From: Mesostigma viride
Taxonomy: Eukaryota > Streptophyta > Mesostigmatophyceae > Mesostigmatales > Mesostigmataceae
Assembly (NCBI GenBank): GCA_009746045.1
Contig: RPFO01002135.1
Coordinates: 1-37,397, forward strand
Reading direction: 5' to 3'
Length of the DNA stretch: 37,397 bases
Position numbers and translations under genes: made by a program. Of this stretch, positions 28,134 to 37,397 are shown piece by piece (position 1 is the stretch's first letter; each line of letters starts with the position of its first letter). The notes below the pieces were generated by a model that saw only the letters and a list, made by a program, of their open reading frames with translations, ran no database searches and had not been told where the DNA came from.

Positions 28134-31100
28134 CTAGTGCAACCTGTGGGCCTTCTTGTACGCGTCTAGCAACCGCTTGCAGCCAGAGAGCTCCTTCTCC
28201 GTCCGCCAAGAGGCCTCTGCCCCATATCTAGTAAACTTCCACCGGATCCGATATTGGCGTTGACGACCACGCCCGAAATCGCGATGGGCGACAATCTCCT
28301 CGACCTCGTCCTCCTGTTCCCCTGTCTCCGGGTCGTATTCCACCGGAGCCGGGGGATTGAGTCTACCCTGGATCGAGTTCTGGTGGTACAGCTTGAGCTG
28401 GTCGCGGTGGAAGGTTGTCGCGGTGCCCCATGAGATGGGCACGTCCACCTTGAACATGACATCATCCCATTTCTCCAGCACTTGGTGGGGCCCCAGGTAC
28501 ATGGGCCGGAGCTTCGTTTTGAGCTCCCCTTCCACCTTCTGGGAGAATCGACCGAGCTGGGGTCCCTCTACCAGGACCCAGTCCCCGACCTCGATGTCCG
28601 GTGCTCTAGAGTCCCGCTTGCCTTCCACGCGAGCCATGTTGCGCTCGGCAGCGGCCCGGTACCCTTTAACCGCACTGTTGTGAGCTTGGCGCATCTTTTC
28701 CAGCAGGCTGCTCACGCCCGCCAGAGTAGTGCGCAGCACCTCCGGTTCCGCCAGCGCCGGACTCGTCAGCAAGTCGGTCGGCGTCAGCGGATGCCTTCCC
28801 GTGTTGAGAAAGAACGGGGTTAGGCCATGGGCTGCCTGTGGTGCGTTGTTCAAGGAGAACTCCACCAAGCACAGCAACTCCTCCCAGTTGCTGCCCACCT
28901 CGTCGGTGTAATGGCGCATGGTTTCCTGTACCGTGCGGTTGAGTCGCTCCACCAGATGGGAGGACGAGCTGTGATAAGCCGTCCCTAGCGACACCTTGGT
29001 TCCCAGGCAGTCGAAGAACTCCTGCCAGAACCGGGCGGTGAAGAGCGTGTCCCGGTCCGAGATGAACTGGCGGCTGAGCCCGTGGAACCGGAAGACGTGG
29101 TTGAGGTACAGTTTGGCACACCCCTCGGCCGTGAGGTCAGCCGGACAGGGGGCCAGGTGACACATGCGCGTGAGTCGGTCCACGAACACCAAGATCTTGC
29201 TGTTGCCGTTCTTGGTCTTCTTAAAGGGGCCGACGAAATCCATCTGGATCGAGTCCCAGGGACCCAGGGGATCAGGTAGCGTCTTTGGGACAGCCTGAGT
29301 ACCCGTGTTCTGGGACTTGGCTATCTGGCACGACGGGCATTCGCGTATATAGGCCGCAATGTAGTCCTTCATGCCAGGCCAGTAGAAGTGACGACGTGCC
29401 CTTGGTAGCAGTCGCCCAATGCCCTGGTGACCGCCGACTAGGGAGTCGTGGAGCTCGTGGAGCAAGGCTGCTCGACAGAGCTCGGGTATGTAGAGGCGCC
29501 ACGTGTCCGGGCGCACCATGACGTATAGGCGACCCTCTTGGAACTTGCACGGGAGCCTACCCATCATCTTGGGGTGTGACTTGATCACCTCCAAGGCGGC
29601 CGGCTCGGTAACCGTGAAGCGGCTGATCAGCATCTCCAGGGGGGAAGTGACCGTATACGCATCGGCCTCGTCCTCCTCCTCCGGTTGGTCCAGCGCCGAG
29701 TGTAGGTACTCAGACACGACCACCGGGGATCCAAGAGGTTCCAGATGAAAAATAGCCTGAGCCACAGCGCCAAGGGGAACCCGTGTGTGGGACCCCTCCC
29801 CTTCCCCGGGGGACCGCGCGTCCACGCGCTGGTCGTCGTCGCCATCGGGGGGCGACAAGGCATCCGGAGTGGTATGACTCATGTGAAACAGGTGGCGCGC
29901 CCGCGGCGACCGTGGGAGGTCATCGTAGAGCGGGGCGCCAGGCGCCTCCTCACAGGTGGTATGGAGCACCCCCATGTCCTCATAGAACCAGTAGTCAGCA
30001 CGACGGGAGAGGGCGTCGGGCACCACGTTGTCCGCACCCTTCACATACTGGATCTTAAAAGGGGCAAACTGGGAAAGGTACTCCATCCACCTGGCCTGAC
30101 GGGGCGTCAGATTTGGCTGCGTCAAGAGGTGGGTCAGGGGCCTATGGTCGGTGTGAATAATCAAACGGGCGGGGTCGAGGTCCCCTGTCTCGCTGACTGC
30201 AACATCAAACTGCGCGCCCAACAGGTGGTGGCGCCATGTGTGGCAACAGTAGACCACAGCCAACAGCTCTTGCTGGTGGACCGGATAGTTCCGCTCGGCG
30301 GGGATCATTGTGCGGGAGATGTACTCAACCGGTTGCAAGCCCTTGCCTTGGTCCTGCAAGAGGACCCCGCCGATAGCCACCTTGCTCGCATCCGTCGCAA
30401 CCACAAAAGGAAGGGACGGGTCTGGGAGCACGAGCACGGGTGCCGCGGTCAAACTGGCCTTGAGGGCCTCAAAGGCCTGCTGGCACTGTGCCGACCAGAC
30501 GAAGGATACGCCCTTCTTGAGGAGAGCGTTGATGGGCGACGCGATCGTGGCAAACCGGGGGATGAAGCGTCGATAGTATGACGCAATCCCCAGAAAGCTA
30601 CGCACGCCCTTCACGTCTGTCGGAGCTGGCCACTGTTGGACAGAGGCGATCTTCTCCGGGTCCGTGGCCACGCCTGCCGCTGAAAGCGTGTGGCCCAGGA
30701 ACGGGACGCTGCGCCCCGCACGGACCTTAGCCCTGCGGGCCGAGAGATGCTCGTCCTCCATAATGCGCAGGACCGTATCGACGTCCTCCAGGTGCTCCTC
30801 GAAGGTCTTGGAGTACACGAGGATGTCATCCAGATAGGCCAAAGCGCAAGTGCGTTTCCAGGACCAGGGCGGCTTGTCCCCCTTGCGAGGGTCGCGCAGG
30901 TCACTGGATACCTGTGGCAGGTGTGCAGTCCCCATGACGGGCCGCAAGATGTCGTTCATGAGCATCTGGAAGCTGGCTGGTGAGTTGCAAAGCCCCATCG
31001 CCGCCACACGGAACTGGTAGTGTCCGTATGGCGTATTGAAGGCCGTCTTGTGACAGTCCTCTTCAGCGATGCGGAGCTGCCAAAACCCATCGGCGCAGTC

Positions 31101-32375
31101 GATCACCGTGAAGCAGGTGGCGCCCTGCACTCGATTGAAGATGTCATCAATGCGCGGGAGCGGGTACTTGGACTTGACAGTGATCGCGTTGAGCTTCCTG
31201 TAGTCGGTGACGAGCCGCCACTTGCCCCCAGGCTTGGGCACTAGGAGTACCCCAGCGGAGAAAGGGCTGTTACTGGGCTCAATCAGACCACGCTCAAGGA
31301 GGGCCATCAGGATCTTCTTGAGCTCCATCAGCTCGACTGGCCCCATCCGGTACATCGGGGACGTGGTGGGCCCGAAGCCTTCCTTGAGGCGGATATGGTG
31401 CAGCACAGAACGGGGCGGGGGAAACTGCGGTGTAGACTCGTCGAACAGCTTCTCCCGCTTGGCCAGGATGGCGTTGTAGCGCGCGATCTCGTCGTCAGTG
31501 AAGTCGGTGCCGATCTCCAGCAGCTCCTCAAGCAGGGGCACAGAGTCAAGGCGGTACATGTAGTACTCCTTGCCCTTCTGCAGGTTGCGCGCGAGCGTCT
31601 TGCTGCTCATCAGCATCTGAGATGCATGGCGTCGTGGCTTCTCGGGCCCCGCGTCGTGCTGAACGTTGTGCACCTCGGTGCCGTGCGCCAGATACTCGTG
31701 CCGTGGGCACCAGAAGGAGCCATCAGGGAACCAAACCACCCGTCGCTTGACACTGATCGTCACGTCCTGGGCGTCCTGCCAATCAACGCCCAGGATGATG
31801 TCAGCGGCGCCCAGCGGCGCCACTGTGGCTGTTACCTCCACTGGTATGCCCTGGACAACCGCCTTGAGGTCCACGAGGCCAGGTGACGGGTGCTTGTTAC
31901 CATCGGCATACCGGACGTTGATGGGCGTCGGGTGTGGTCGAATCGTGTAGCCAGCGCGTCGCACAAGGGCCTCATGGATAAAGGATGTGGTCGCCCCCGT
32001 ATCCACCATAAACTTAACATCCAGGATCGTCTTCTCCTTCAGAAACGGGTCAAGTGTGGTGGTAGGGAGCGCCAGTCCACCACTGAAGATTAAAAGTGTT
32101 CTGGTGCTTGGTGAAGCATAGGGCGGCGAGGCCTCCGGGGCCTGTCCGCTAGACCTATCTACACTATTGGCTGAAGCGGGGTCGACCGCGGTCGCCGACA
32201 CGCCTGCATCTGAAGAGGGCAAGGAGACCGCTGGGGCCTGCCCGCCCGTCCTATCTACATTATTGACTAACGCTACATCGGCCTCAGGGGTGGCCGCGCC
32301 CACATCCGGTGCAGGCGGCTGTTCTACCTGGTTGACTAAGTCTACTCCTACTTCTACCCCTGTGGGAAGGGGCAC
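28134..32375 (-). CDS. pol: Element B Pol, intact
   Basis: The product is about 1413 residues with the same domain order as element A's Pol: protease DTGA, RT YLDD, RNase H, integrase with its zinc region and D-D-E core, and chromodomain. Over the protease-to-chromodomain part I noticed only a handful of amino-acid differences from A, for example in VDTVL, IFHLEP, FQEGRL and KFTRYG. The 90-residue N-terminal linker differs at many positions and by a five-residue insertion. As in A, the frame begins at a GTG overlapping the gag stop, with no early ATG. All catalytic residues are kept, so this Pol could in principle act in trans. Confidence 0.92.
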   Translation of the reverse strand: MPLPTGVEVGVDLVNQVEQPPAPDVGAATPEADVALVNNVDRTGGQAPAVSLPSSDAGVSATAVDPASANSVDRSSGQAPEASPPYASPSTRTLLIFSGGLALPTTTLDPFLKEKTILDVKFMVDTGATTSFIHEALVRRAGYTIRPHPTPINVRYADGNKHPSPGLVDLKAVVQGIPVEVTATVAPLGAADIILGVDWQDAQDVTISVKRRVVWFPDGSFWCPRHEYLAHGTEVHNVQHDAGPEKPRRHASQMLMSSKTLARNLQKGKEYYMYRLDSVPLLEELLEIGTDFTDDEIARYNAILAKREKLFDESTPQFPPPRSVLHHIRLKEGFGPTTSPMYRMGPVELMELKKILMALLERGLIEPSNSPFSAGVLLVPKPGGKWRLVTDYRKLNAITVKSKYPLPRIDDIFNRVQGATCFTVIDCADGFWQLRIAEEDCHKTAFNTPYGHYQFRVAAMGLCNSPASFQMLMNDILRPVMGTAHLPQVSSDLRDPRKGDKPPWSWKRTCALAYLDDILVYSKTFEEHLEDVDTVLRIMEDEHLSARRAKVRAGRSVPFLGHTLSAAGVATDPEKIASVQQWPAPTDVKGVRSFLGIASYYRRFIPRFATIASPINALLKKGVSFVWSAQCQQAFEALKASLTAAPVLVLPDPSLPFVVATDASKVAIGGVLLQDQGKGLQPVEYISRTMIPAERNYPVHQQELLAVVYCCHTWRHHLLGAQFDVAVSETGDLDPARLIIHTDHRPLTHLLTQPNLTPRQARWMEYLSQFAPFKIQYVKGADNVVPDALSRRADYWFYEDMGVLHTTCEEAPGAPLYDDLPRSPRARHLFHMSHTTPDALSPPDGDDDQRVDARSPGEGEGSHTRVPLGAVAQAIFHLEPLGSPVVVSEYLHSALDQPEEEDEADAYTVTSPLEMLISRFTVTEPAALEVIKSHPKMMGRLPCKFQEGRLYVMVRPDTWRLYIPELCRAALLHELHDSLVGGHQGIGRLLPRARRHFYWPGMKDYIAAYIRECPSCQIAKSQNTGTQAVPKTLPDPLGPWDSIQMDFVGPFKKTKNGNSKILVFVDRLTRMCHLAPCPADLTAEGCAKLYLNHVFRFHGLSRQFISDRDTLFTARFWQEFFDCLGTKVSLGTAYHSSSSHLVERLNRTVQETMRHYTDEVGSNWEELLCLVEFSLNNAPQAAHGLTPFFLNTGRHPLTPTDLLTSPALAEPEVLRTTLAGVSSLLEKMRQAHNSAVKGYRAAAERNMARVEGKRDSRAPDIEVGDWVLVEGPQLGRFSQKVEGELKTKLRPMYLGPHQVLEKWDDVMFKVDVPISWGTATTFHRDQLKLYHQNSIQGRLNPPAPVEYDPETGEQEDEVEEIVAHRDFGRGRQRQYRIRWKFTRYGAEASWRTEKELSGCKRLLDAYKKAHRLH

Positions 32376-34584
32376 TACGCGCGAGGATCGCGGGGCCGGG
32401 AGGCCGCCTCGTCCGACCTTCCGGTCCCCCCTTCCCCCTCATCCGAGTCGTCGTCGTCGCCGGGGTTGAGCGCCTCATACTCGTCACCTCCAGCCTCGGA
32501 CGCCTGTTGCTGCGCCAGGATCTCATTGAGCTCGCGCACTGTCCGAGAGAACGATGCTGGGAAGCGGGGTGTCTGGAACTGGTTGGGCTGCGTGCGCGCG
32601 TCGCGCAGCTTGGCAGCCCGCGCGCCTGCGTTGCGCGGGCGAGCATCCCGCGCTGCCGGCGCTGGGCGCCTCTCAAAGGCGGGACCAGAAAACTTGGGGG
32701 CCTCCTTGGTGGCCTCCGTCGCCGTGCTGGTGCGCGCCTTGAGGCGCGGGCAATCCTTCTTGAGGTGCCCGACCTCGTGACACATGAAACAGCGGGCTTT
32801 GGACGCATCGATGGCGTGCAGTTGGGCAGCCGGCTGCTCGTCGTCATTGGACTCCTCCCCCTCCGACGGGTCGGGTTCCACCTCAGTGAAGTGGACACGG
32901 CGTGTCATCGTGGATGAGGCGAACCGGCGGGTGCTGGTGTAGCGCGGCTGCTTGACGACGTCGGCCACCTGTAGAAGGTACTGCTGGACAGCGTGGATGT
33001 CAAGCTTGTCCCAGGGAACCTCGGCATAGTGCTTCTTAACCTCAGCGAGGAGGTCGGATGGATGGCCTCCAAAAACCGAATCTTGTACTCGGTCCACGTC
33101 AGGTCCCCGGTCAACCGCGCCGCAAAGGAATCAAAAGTGGTGAGGAACTCCGCCAAGTCAGTGTTGCCCTGACGTAGGCGGCCGAACTCAAACCGCTCGG
33201 TCAGTCGATAGCCGGGAGGGATGAGCTTGCGCCGGATGCGCTCGTGCAGTTCCTCGACCGTCTGCGGGTATGACTGGGCCGCCACACTCTCAACGTTAAG
33301 CATCCCGACCACTGATGGGTCCATACACTTCACCACCACGTAGGGGATCAGAACCTTGGTGGCCAGCTGCCACTCATGGTGTTCACACCATACAGTGTAC
33401 AACTGTTGCCACATACGAGCCCACTCGTCAATCTCACGGGGAGTCATGCCCGCATGGAGCTTGGGCACCGCCTTAAAATCTGGCATAGGCGGCGCCTTGA
33501 CAGGGTCAGGTCGCAGGGGGCCACCCTTGCTGCAGTACGCGGGGCTAGAAAAGGTGAGGGGATGGTGACACCGCGTCCGCATCTCCTGGTGCGAACCCCT
33601 TCCTGCAGTTTGGTCATGCCCACGTTGGGACACGAAGGTGTCCTCCGCACGCTCGGGATCGAAGTCGCCGGATACTCGGCGGGGCGCGTAGTCAGCGGAC
33701 ATCCGTTGTGACGCAAAGGGGGCCGACTCACGCCGAACGCGAACGGACGTGGGATGCTCATAACCGGGGTCATCCAGGGGCAGCCGGCTGAAGTTAGCGT
33801 TGGTGGGCGCGCTCCTTGCTGGGAGGGAGGTGGATACGTAAGGAAAGGGGCCCGGGGGAGCATAGTCCTCCTCCTCGGGATCGTACTGCACGTGGGCCGA
33901 CCCTGACGTCTGCGGTGGGGGTCTGGACCAGCTCTCGTGCGCTCCAAAGGAGACCCGACGGGGATCCCTTCCAGGGCCCGGCCCCGGCCCGCCGCGGCCA
34001 CGCCCTGCCCAAGGGTGAGTCAGGCTCGGGCGGCCACGCGCGTATGCCCCCAATTGAGAGGGCTGCACGAACTCAGGCGGCGGAGCGAACGGCGAGCTAG
34101 CTACCGGGCTAAAAGCGACCTCTATATCTTCATCTTCCTCCGGCACAACTTCCACGGATGGTGGTCGCTGCGTGGGAGGTACCCTGTTCCATTCGCCCAG
34201 ATGCTCAGTCGGTCGTGGCCGCGATTGCTGCTGGGGCTGTCGCTGTTGCTCCGACTGCTGCTGCTGCTGCTGCGACTGCTGCTGTCGCTGCGGCGACTGC
34301 TGAGACTGATGCTGTCGCTGCGGCGACTGCTGAGGCTGATGCTGTCGCTGCGGCGACTGCTGTTGCTGACCAAACCCTAGGGCAGCTTGTTCTAGCTGCG
34401 TCTCAAGAGTCGTCTGCCGTTGTGCGGTAACCCTAGCGGCTGCCTCGGATCTCCGGGACCCACTGGAACTCCGACTAGCCGTGCTAGCTATTTCCTGTTC
34501 TTCCCTGCTATTGTCCTCCGGGGACTGTGTCTCTCTACGGCCCTCCGGGGGCTGTGCTTTACCACCACCTCGCTTCTTAGGCAT
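32375..34584 (-). pseudogene. gag: Element B Gag with one single-base frameshift
   Basis: The ATG at 34584 opens a Lys/Arg/Gly/Pro-rich and then Gln-rich N-terminus that differs strongly from A's, followed by an almost identical capsid domain. Compared with A, one base is missing between 33055 and 33056. The frame therefore leaves the capsid domain's end and stops at 32905. The rest, including the CCHC knuckle CFMCHEVGHLKKDC and the tail, is open in the next frame down to the TAG before pol. The copy is either inactive for Gag or carries a sequencing error; everything downstream is otherwise undamaged. Confidence 0.85.
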
Positions 34585-34749
34585 TTTGGGCCCGAGTACC
34601 GTACCAGCACCAGTACCTTACACAATACCTCCCCAACACAGGCAAGCAAGAGAGAGAAGAGGAAGCCACAACTACTTCTAATAGTAATTATATATTATCT
34701 GCTAACTATTGTAGCTAAGCTAGTAGTTAGTATCACTATATACTGGTAT

Positions 34750-35121
34750 CTAGTAGTGATAGTGGGGCTTATGCCCTAGAGGATGGGCCCAGGTGAAGCT
34801 GCTCCAGTGCACGCAACACATCCTGTGCTGGGATCTGGGTGACACGCCTATGCTGGTGCAGCCCTTCTGGGAGGGGCATATTATCCTAATAAACTGATCT
34901 GCCTCCGCTAATGTATTAAATCCCTGCCATCTAGCTAACGACGCTGGGTGTAAGACTTTATCCTTAATATGATTACTACACGCAGCCCAACTATAGAAAA
35001 TTCCTGGTTGGCCTGTGGCCCCGTCGTGTGCTACTGCATAGTATAGGTATTGGGATCTACCTCCTTGATTAATACGTCTATATCCTCCTTCATTATTACG
35101 TCTGCTGCGAGAGGTTCCCAT
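34750..35121 (-). pseudogene. Element B ORF0, frameshifted Cauli_VI-like protein
   Basis: The first 80 or so residues are identical to element A's ORF0, covering the whole RNase H1 hybrid-binding-like domain. One base is missing at about 34885-34887 relative to A, just after the EADQFI helix. The reading frame therefore changes and ends 40 or so unrelated residues later. Because the domain itself is complete, a shortened functional product is conceivable. Confidence 0.75.
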
Positions 35122-35744
35122 GAACTACCGATTAGGTATAAAGCAATATCACATGGTATTACAGCAGGCAATGCAGGAAGGGGAAAGAAAGGAAGGAAAG
35201 CCCACCCAGGTTACCTCTACGTGCAGGTGACGTGCTCACAGCGAGAGAGAAACACAAGGCAGAAACAGGACGTTCACAGACAGTACGAAAAACGTTGAGG
35301 TACAGCCACCGGCAACACAGTAAGGCAACGGCCAGCCGGTGACTACCCTCGAGCTGTAAGCAGCGTTGCCCTCCGGGGGTCCGCCCACAGCTCACGAAGG
35401 TCTGCCTCCGGGGCGACCCATTCACCAACAAGCACAAACATGAATAAAGAGCACGACAGAAAACAGAAACCCCGTTTCTACGCGCGTGGGTAAGACGGGA
35501 AGGGCAAGAAGGAAATCCTAGAATCTCTAACTTCTTACCTCGCTCATGGACGTCTAGCGTCCTTGAACACCCAACGATGGGCTAGGCGGTTTAGGATGGC
35601 GCCCCTGGCTGCGACGCTGGCGGCTATGACGACCCCGGGCTCGATCAGCACCCCTTTGCTGGGCTGGCTGAACCCGTTCAGCTCGATGCCTTGCCTAGGT
35701 TACGCACGGCTCCGGGCCGCCATTCTAAACTCCCCTAACCTAAC
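35122..35744 (-). other. Element B leader
   Basis: This 5' untranslated region is diverged from A's. It keeps the segment around GACGCTAGACGTCCATG and a GTAAGA donor-like site nine bases downstream of the start of that ATG (ATG 35547-35545, donor at 35538). No gene is seen in it. Confidence 0.5.
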
Positions 35745-35756
35745 CTCCGATAACCA
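35745..35756 (-). promoter_or_regulatory. Primer-binding site of element B
   Basis: On the minus strand, TGGTTATCGGAGG starts one base after the LTR. It has one extra T compared with element A's site, which would weaken pairing with the initiator-methionine tRNA. Confidence 0.65.
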
Positions 35757-35757
35757 G

Positions 35758-36447
35758 TGTAACGAACCCATCCGGGTCGTGCGAAAGATCCTATGTTAGG
35801 GTGGTTAATATGGAAATCTGGGTCAACCGCTCACCACTCTCCGGGAGTGGTATTAACGGAGCAGTTGCGGCATTTACACTGCTACGGCTCACGGTGATTA
35901 ATATTGCATTAATCTACACAACCCACATTCAGGATAGAGCCACCAAATGCAGTTGGAATTATGCCCCAGGTTCAGACAGGTGATAACACACACTTTATTC
36001 CGAACCAAGAGGACGAGACTCTCGTCCTCGGACCAATTTCACCTAGGTCTGCCACCAAGCTGGCAAGGGGCGCCGACATGGCGCCGACCTTCCAGCGAAT
36101 TCCAAAGCATGCAGTCCACACAAGATCCTCGGGTCGACATCGACCCCCGCCAGCTGGCTACAGAATCCACGCATGAGTACAATATCTCAACCAGCTGTAA
36201 AGTACGCAGCGCGGCGCGAATGCACCGGCCTACTAGCTCTAGAAGATCTCGAACATCAACCTAGGCCCAAAATAACCGGTCCGAATCACACAAACTATCA
36301 TAGTTCCATACAAAAATCCTGACCAAGGGACAATTCCCAAATTAAGTCCCGAAATGAATCCCAAAGTCCTACGGACTATGACAACAAGCCAAAATACATA
36401 ATTTATTCCATTGTTGCGCCCGTTCCAAAGGGTCGGGTTCGCAAACA
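35758..36447 (-). repeat. 5' LTR of element B (690 bp)
   Basis: On the minus strand it begins TGTTTGCGAACC and ends CGTTACA. It aligns with element A's LTRs along its length but has many substitutions, for instance around 35860-35900, so it is an older or separate lineage. The GAGGACGAGACTCTCGTCCTC hairpin (36011-36030 region) and an AATAAA on the minus strand are kept. Confidence 0.88.
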
Positions 36448-36669
36448 GGCGCAGATACAGCACCGATCCTCTAGAGAATTCCAAATCATGCATTCCACGT
36501 AAGATCCCCGGGCCGACATCGACCCTCAACTACAGGATCCACGCATATAAGTACAACTGTACAAGCAAGATCTGAACTGGCGCGGCGCGACTGCACCGGC
36601 CCCTAGAAGGTCATATAGGATGACCTAGGACCAAAATAACTAGTCCAAATCACATGATTATCAAAGTCC
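36448..36669 (-). repeat. Decayed LTR fragment of the same or a related family
   Basis: This segment matches the inner part of element B's LTR in the same orientation: the GAATTCCAAA.CATGCA...CCACR.AAGATCC and CACCGGCC...CTAG blocks and the CCTAGG.CCAAAATAAC block recur in order with many differences. The adjacent (TTAA)n tract ends it. Confidence 0.65.
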
Positions 36670-36727
36670 ATTAATTAATTAATTAATTAATTAATTAATT
36701 AATTAATTAATTAATTAATTAATTAAT
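36670..36727. repeat. (TTAA)n microsatellite, probable LINE 3' tail
   Basis: About 14 copies of the 4-base unit TTAA/AATT without interruption. It lies exactly at the 3' side of the minus-strand LINE fragment. Microsatellite-like 3' tails are typical of several non-LTR retrotransposon clades. Confidence 0.85.
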
Positions 36728-37287
36728 AGACACGTGAGTGCGTCGCGTGAGCATAATAAGTCCTCAGTGGGAGGGGAACATGCCCAGGATGGAATGGATG
36801 GTATAAGTTATCTAGGTCCTAGTTACAGGGTGTGGGCACCGCGGCCTGAATCGCTATGAATGCCATACTTGGTCACACGCGGAGCCCCCACAGGCTTGGG
36901 GGTGGTCTCCTTCATCACTACTTGCCATCTATCCTTGCGCACCATCTGCCTCCATATTACAGACAAACCAGGAGGCTGCCCAGGGGTGAGCCCGTCACGT
37001 CTAGTGTAGCACATGTCCATGCCGAGTCTATCACGAAAAGTCCACGGGTGGCGGCCCTGCCGCGCGCGGCCGGGGGCACGCCAGGTGAGGACATATCGCC
37101 CAGGCTGGGCGGGCTTGGTGCCAGCTAGTCTATCTGATGTATCTACCTGATCTGTGCGGGCCAGGTGCCCGGCTAGGCCCAGGCGCCTGTGCCTAATAAT
37201 GTGGGAAACATAGGGCAAATCAGCGTACAAATTCTCATTACTAATGTGCAAACCAAAGGGGATGTTATTAAGGGCAGTTATATACAT
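36728..37287 (-). pseudogene. LINE (non-LTR retrotransposon) ORF2 C-terminal fragment
   Basis: The open frame 37287-36823 encodes about 154 residues containing SHIIRHRRLGLAGHLAR. That is the common RRL.W.GH..R motif found after the reverse transcriptase domain of many LINE ORF2 proteins. The rest is Arg/Pro/Trp-rich, ending at 36823. Bases 36822-36728 would be the 3' UTR, and the (TTAA)n tract the tail. The reverse transcriptase and endonuclease are missing, as is usual for a 5'-truncated copy. The 5' break coincides with the left arm of a 78-bp palindrome, inside which the frame is stopped. No Cys-rich motif is visible. Confidence 0.6.
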
Positions 37288-37353
37288 CGATTCCTTACGG
37301 AACCGATACTAAGCGCTTAGTGTCGATTCCTTACGGAATCGATGTATATAACT
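37276..37353. repeat. 78-bp palindrome with nested hairpins
   Basis: The two 39-bp arms meet at AAGC|GCTT (centre 37314/37315) and are complementary apart from a few positions. Inside each arm CGATTCC-TTAC-GGAATCG forms a smaller hairpin (one mismatch on the left). As single strand it could fold into a long stem or a cloverleaf of hairpins. Confidence 0.85.
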
Positions 37354-37382
37354 AAGACTGTTTGCGACACGCCCGGCATCCC

Positions 37383-37397
37383 GGGTTCGAATCCCGC
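37383..37397 (+). other. tRNA-like T-arm / pol III B-box at the window edge
   Basis: GGGTTCGAATCCC fits the T-loop and B-box consensus (GGTTCGANTCC) with a 4-bp stem. I could not fold a convincing anticodon arm or find an A-box in the preceding 60 bases. It may be a tRNA-derived SINE, a truncated tRNA or chance; the acceptor end lies outside the window. Confidence 0.3.

Larger units (their letters stand above)
27192..36447 (-). mobile_element. Element B: chromovirus of the same family, 3'-truncated
   Basis: On the minus strand the order is LTR (36447-35758), primer-binding site, leader, ORF0, gag, pol, palindromic repeats and the first part of ORF3. It stops at 27192, where element A's 3' LTR begins, so the rest of ORF3, the polypurine tract and the 3' LTR are missing. 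Pol is almost identical to A's, whereas the leader, LTR and Gag N-terminus are clearly diverged. Confidence 0.92.

Noticed and set aside
29745-30581. 278-codon plus-strand open frame inside element B (and its mirror at 21518-22354 in element A)
   Set aside because: It is antisense to the RNase H region of pol in both copies. It stays open because the two copies are nearly identical and GC-rich.
37340-37397. Complete tRNA gene at the right edge
   Set aside because: Only the T-arm/B-box fits. No A-box or paired anticodon arm was found, and the acceptor end is outside the window.

Overview
The window looks like accessory, repeat-rich nuclear DNA of a microbial eukaryote. It carries genes with GT-AG introns, two Ty3/Gypsy chromovirus copies, a third diverged Gypsy copy, a Copia fragment, a LINE fragment and a broken capsid gene of the kind carried by large algal DNA viruses. 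A green alga (possibly a prasinophyte) is my best guess; nothing in the sequence proves it. I see no bacterial operon, rRNA or complete tRNA.

Layout: 1-2400 is non-coding with an imperfect tandem duplication (a 422-bp and a 128-bp repeat, each present twice). 2865-5801 is a probable intron-containing host gene whose exons join in consistent phases; it has an Ala/Pro-rich minisatellite exon, one apparent frameshift and two similar neighbouring introns. 6017-6356 is an array of TGATAA/TTATCAG motifs abutting a fragment of a double-jelly-roll major capsid gene (6340-7047, minus). 7162-13790 is element C, a Gypsy copy on the minus strand that has lost its gag end. 13922-15637 is the 5' LTR, primer-binding site and gag of a Copia element cut off by element A. 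15638-27191 is element A, a complete 11.55-kb chromovirus with 686-bp LTRs. 27192-36447 is element B, a second copy of the same family on the minus strand, lacking its 3' end and joined tail-to-tail to A. 36448-37397 holds a decayed LTR piece, a 5'-truncated LINE with a (TTAA)n tail, a 78-bp palindrome and a tRNA-like T-arm at the edge.

The most interesting system is the A/B retrotransposon family. Its order is ORF0, gag, pol, ORF3. ORF0 is a small first cistron resembling the RNase H1 hybrid-binding / caulimovirus P6 (Cauli_VI) domain. Pol is in the -1 frame relative to gag and begins at a TAGTG overlap without an early AUG. Tandem palindromic repeats containing TGTACATA (the Pumilio/PUF consensus) separate pol from ORF3. 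ORF3 is a large unknown protein. In both copies a leader ATG sits nine bases before a GTAAGA donor, and a candidate acceptor near the ORF3 start would join it in frame. Together these suggest an unusual polycistronic or spliced expression strategy. Element C carries a different, unrecognised accessory region at the ORF3 position.

Several genes in B, C and the host gene are broken only by single-base indels, some in homopolymers, so uncorrected sequencing error is a live alternative to real decay.
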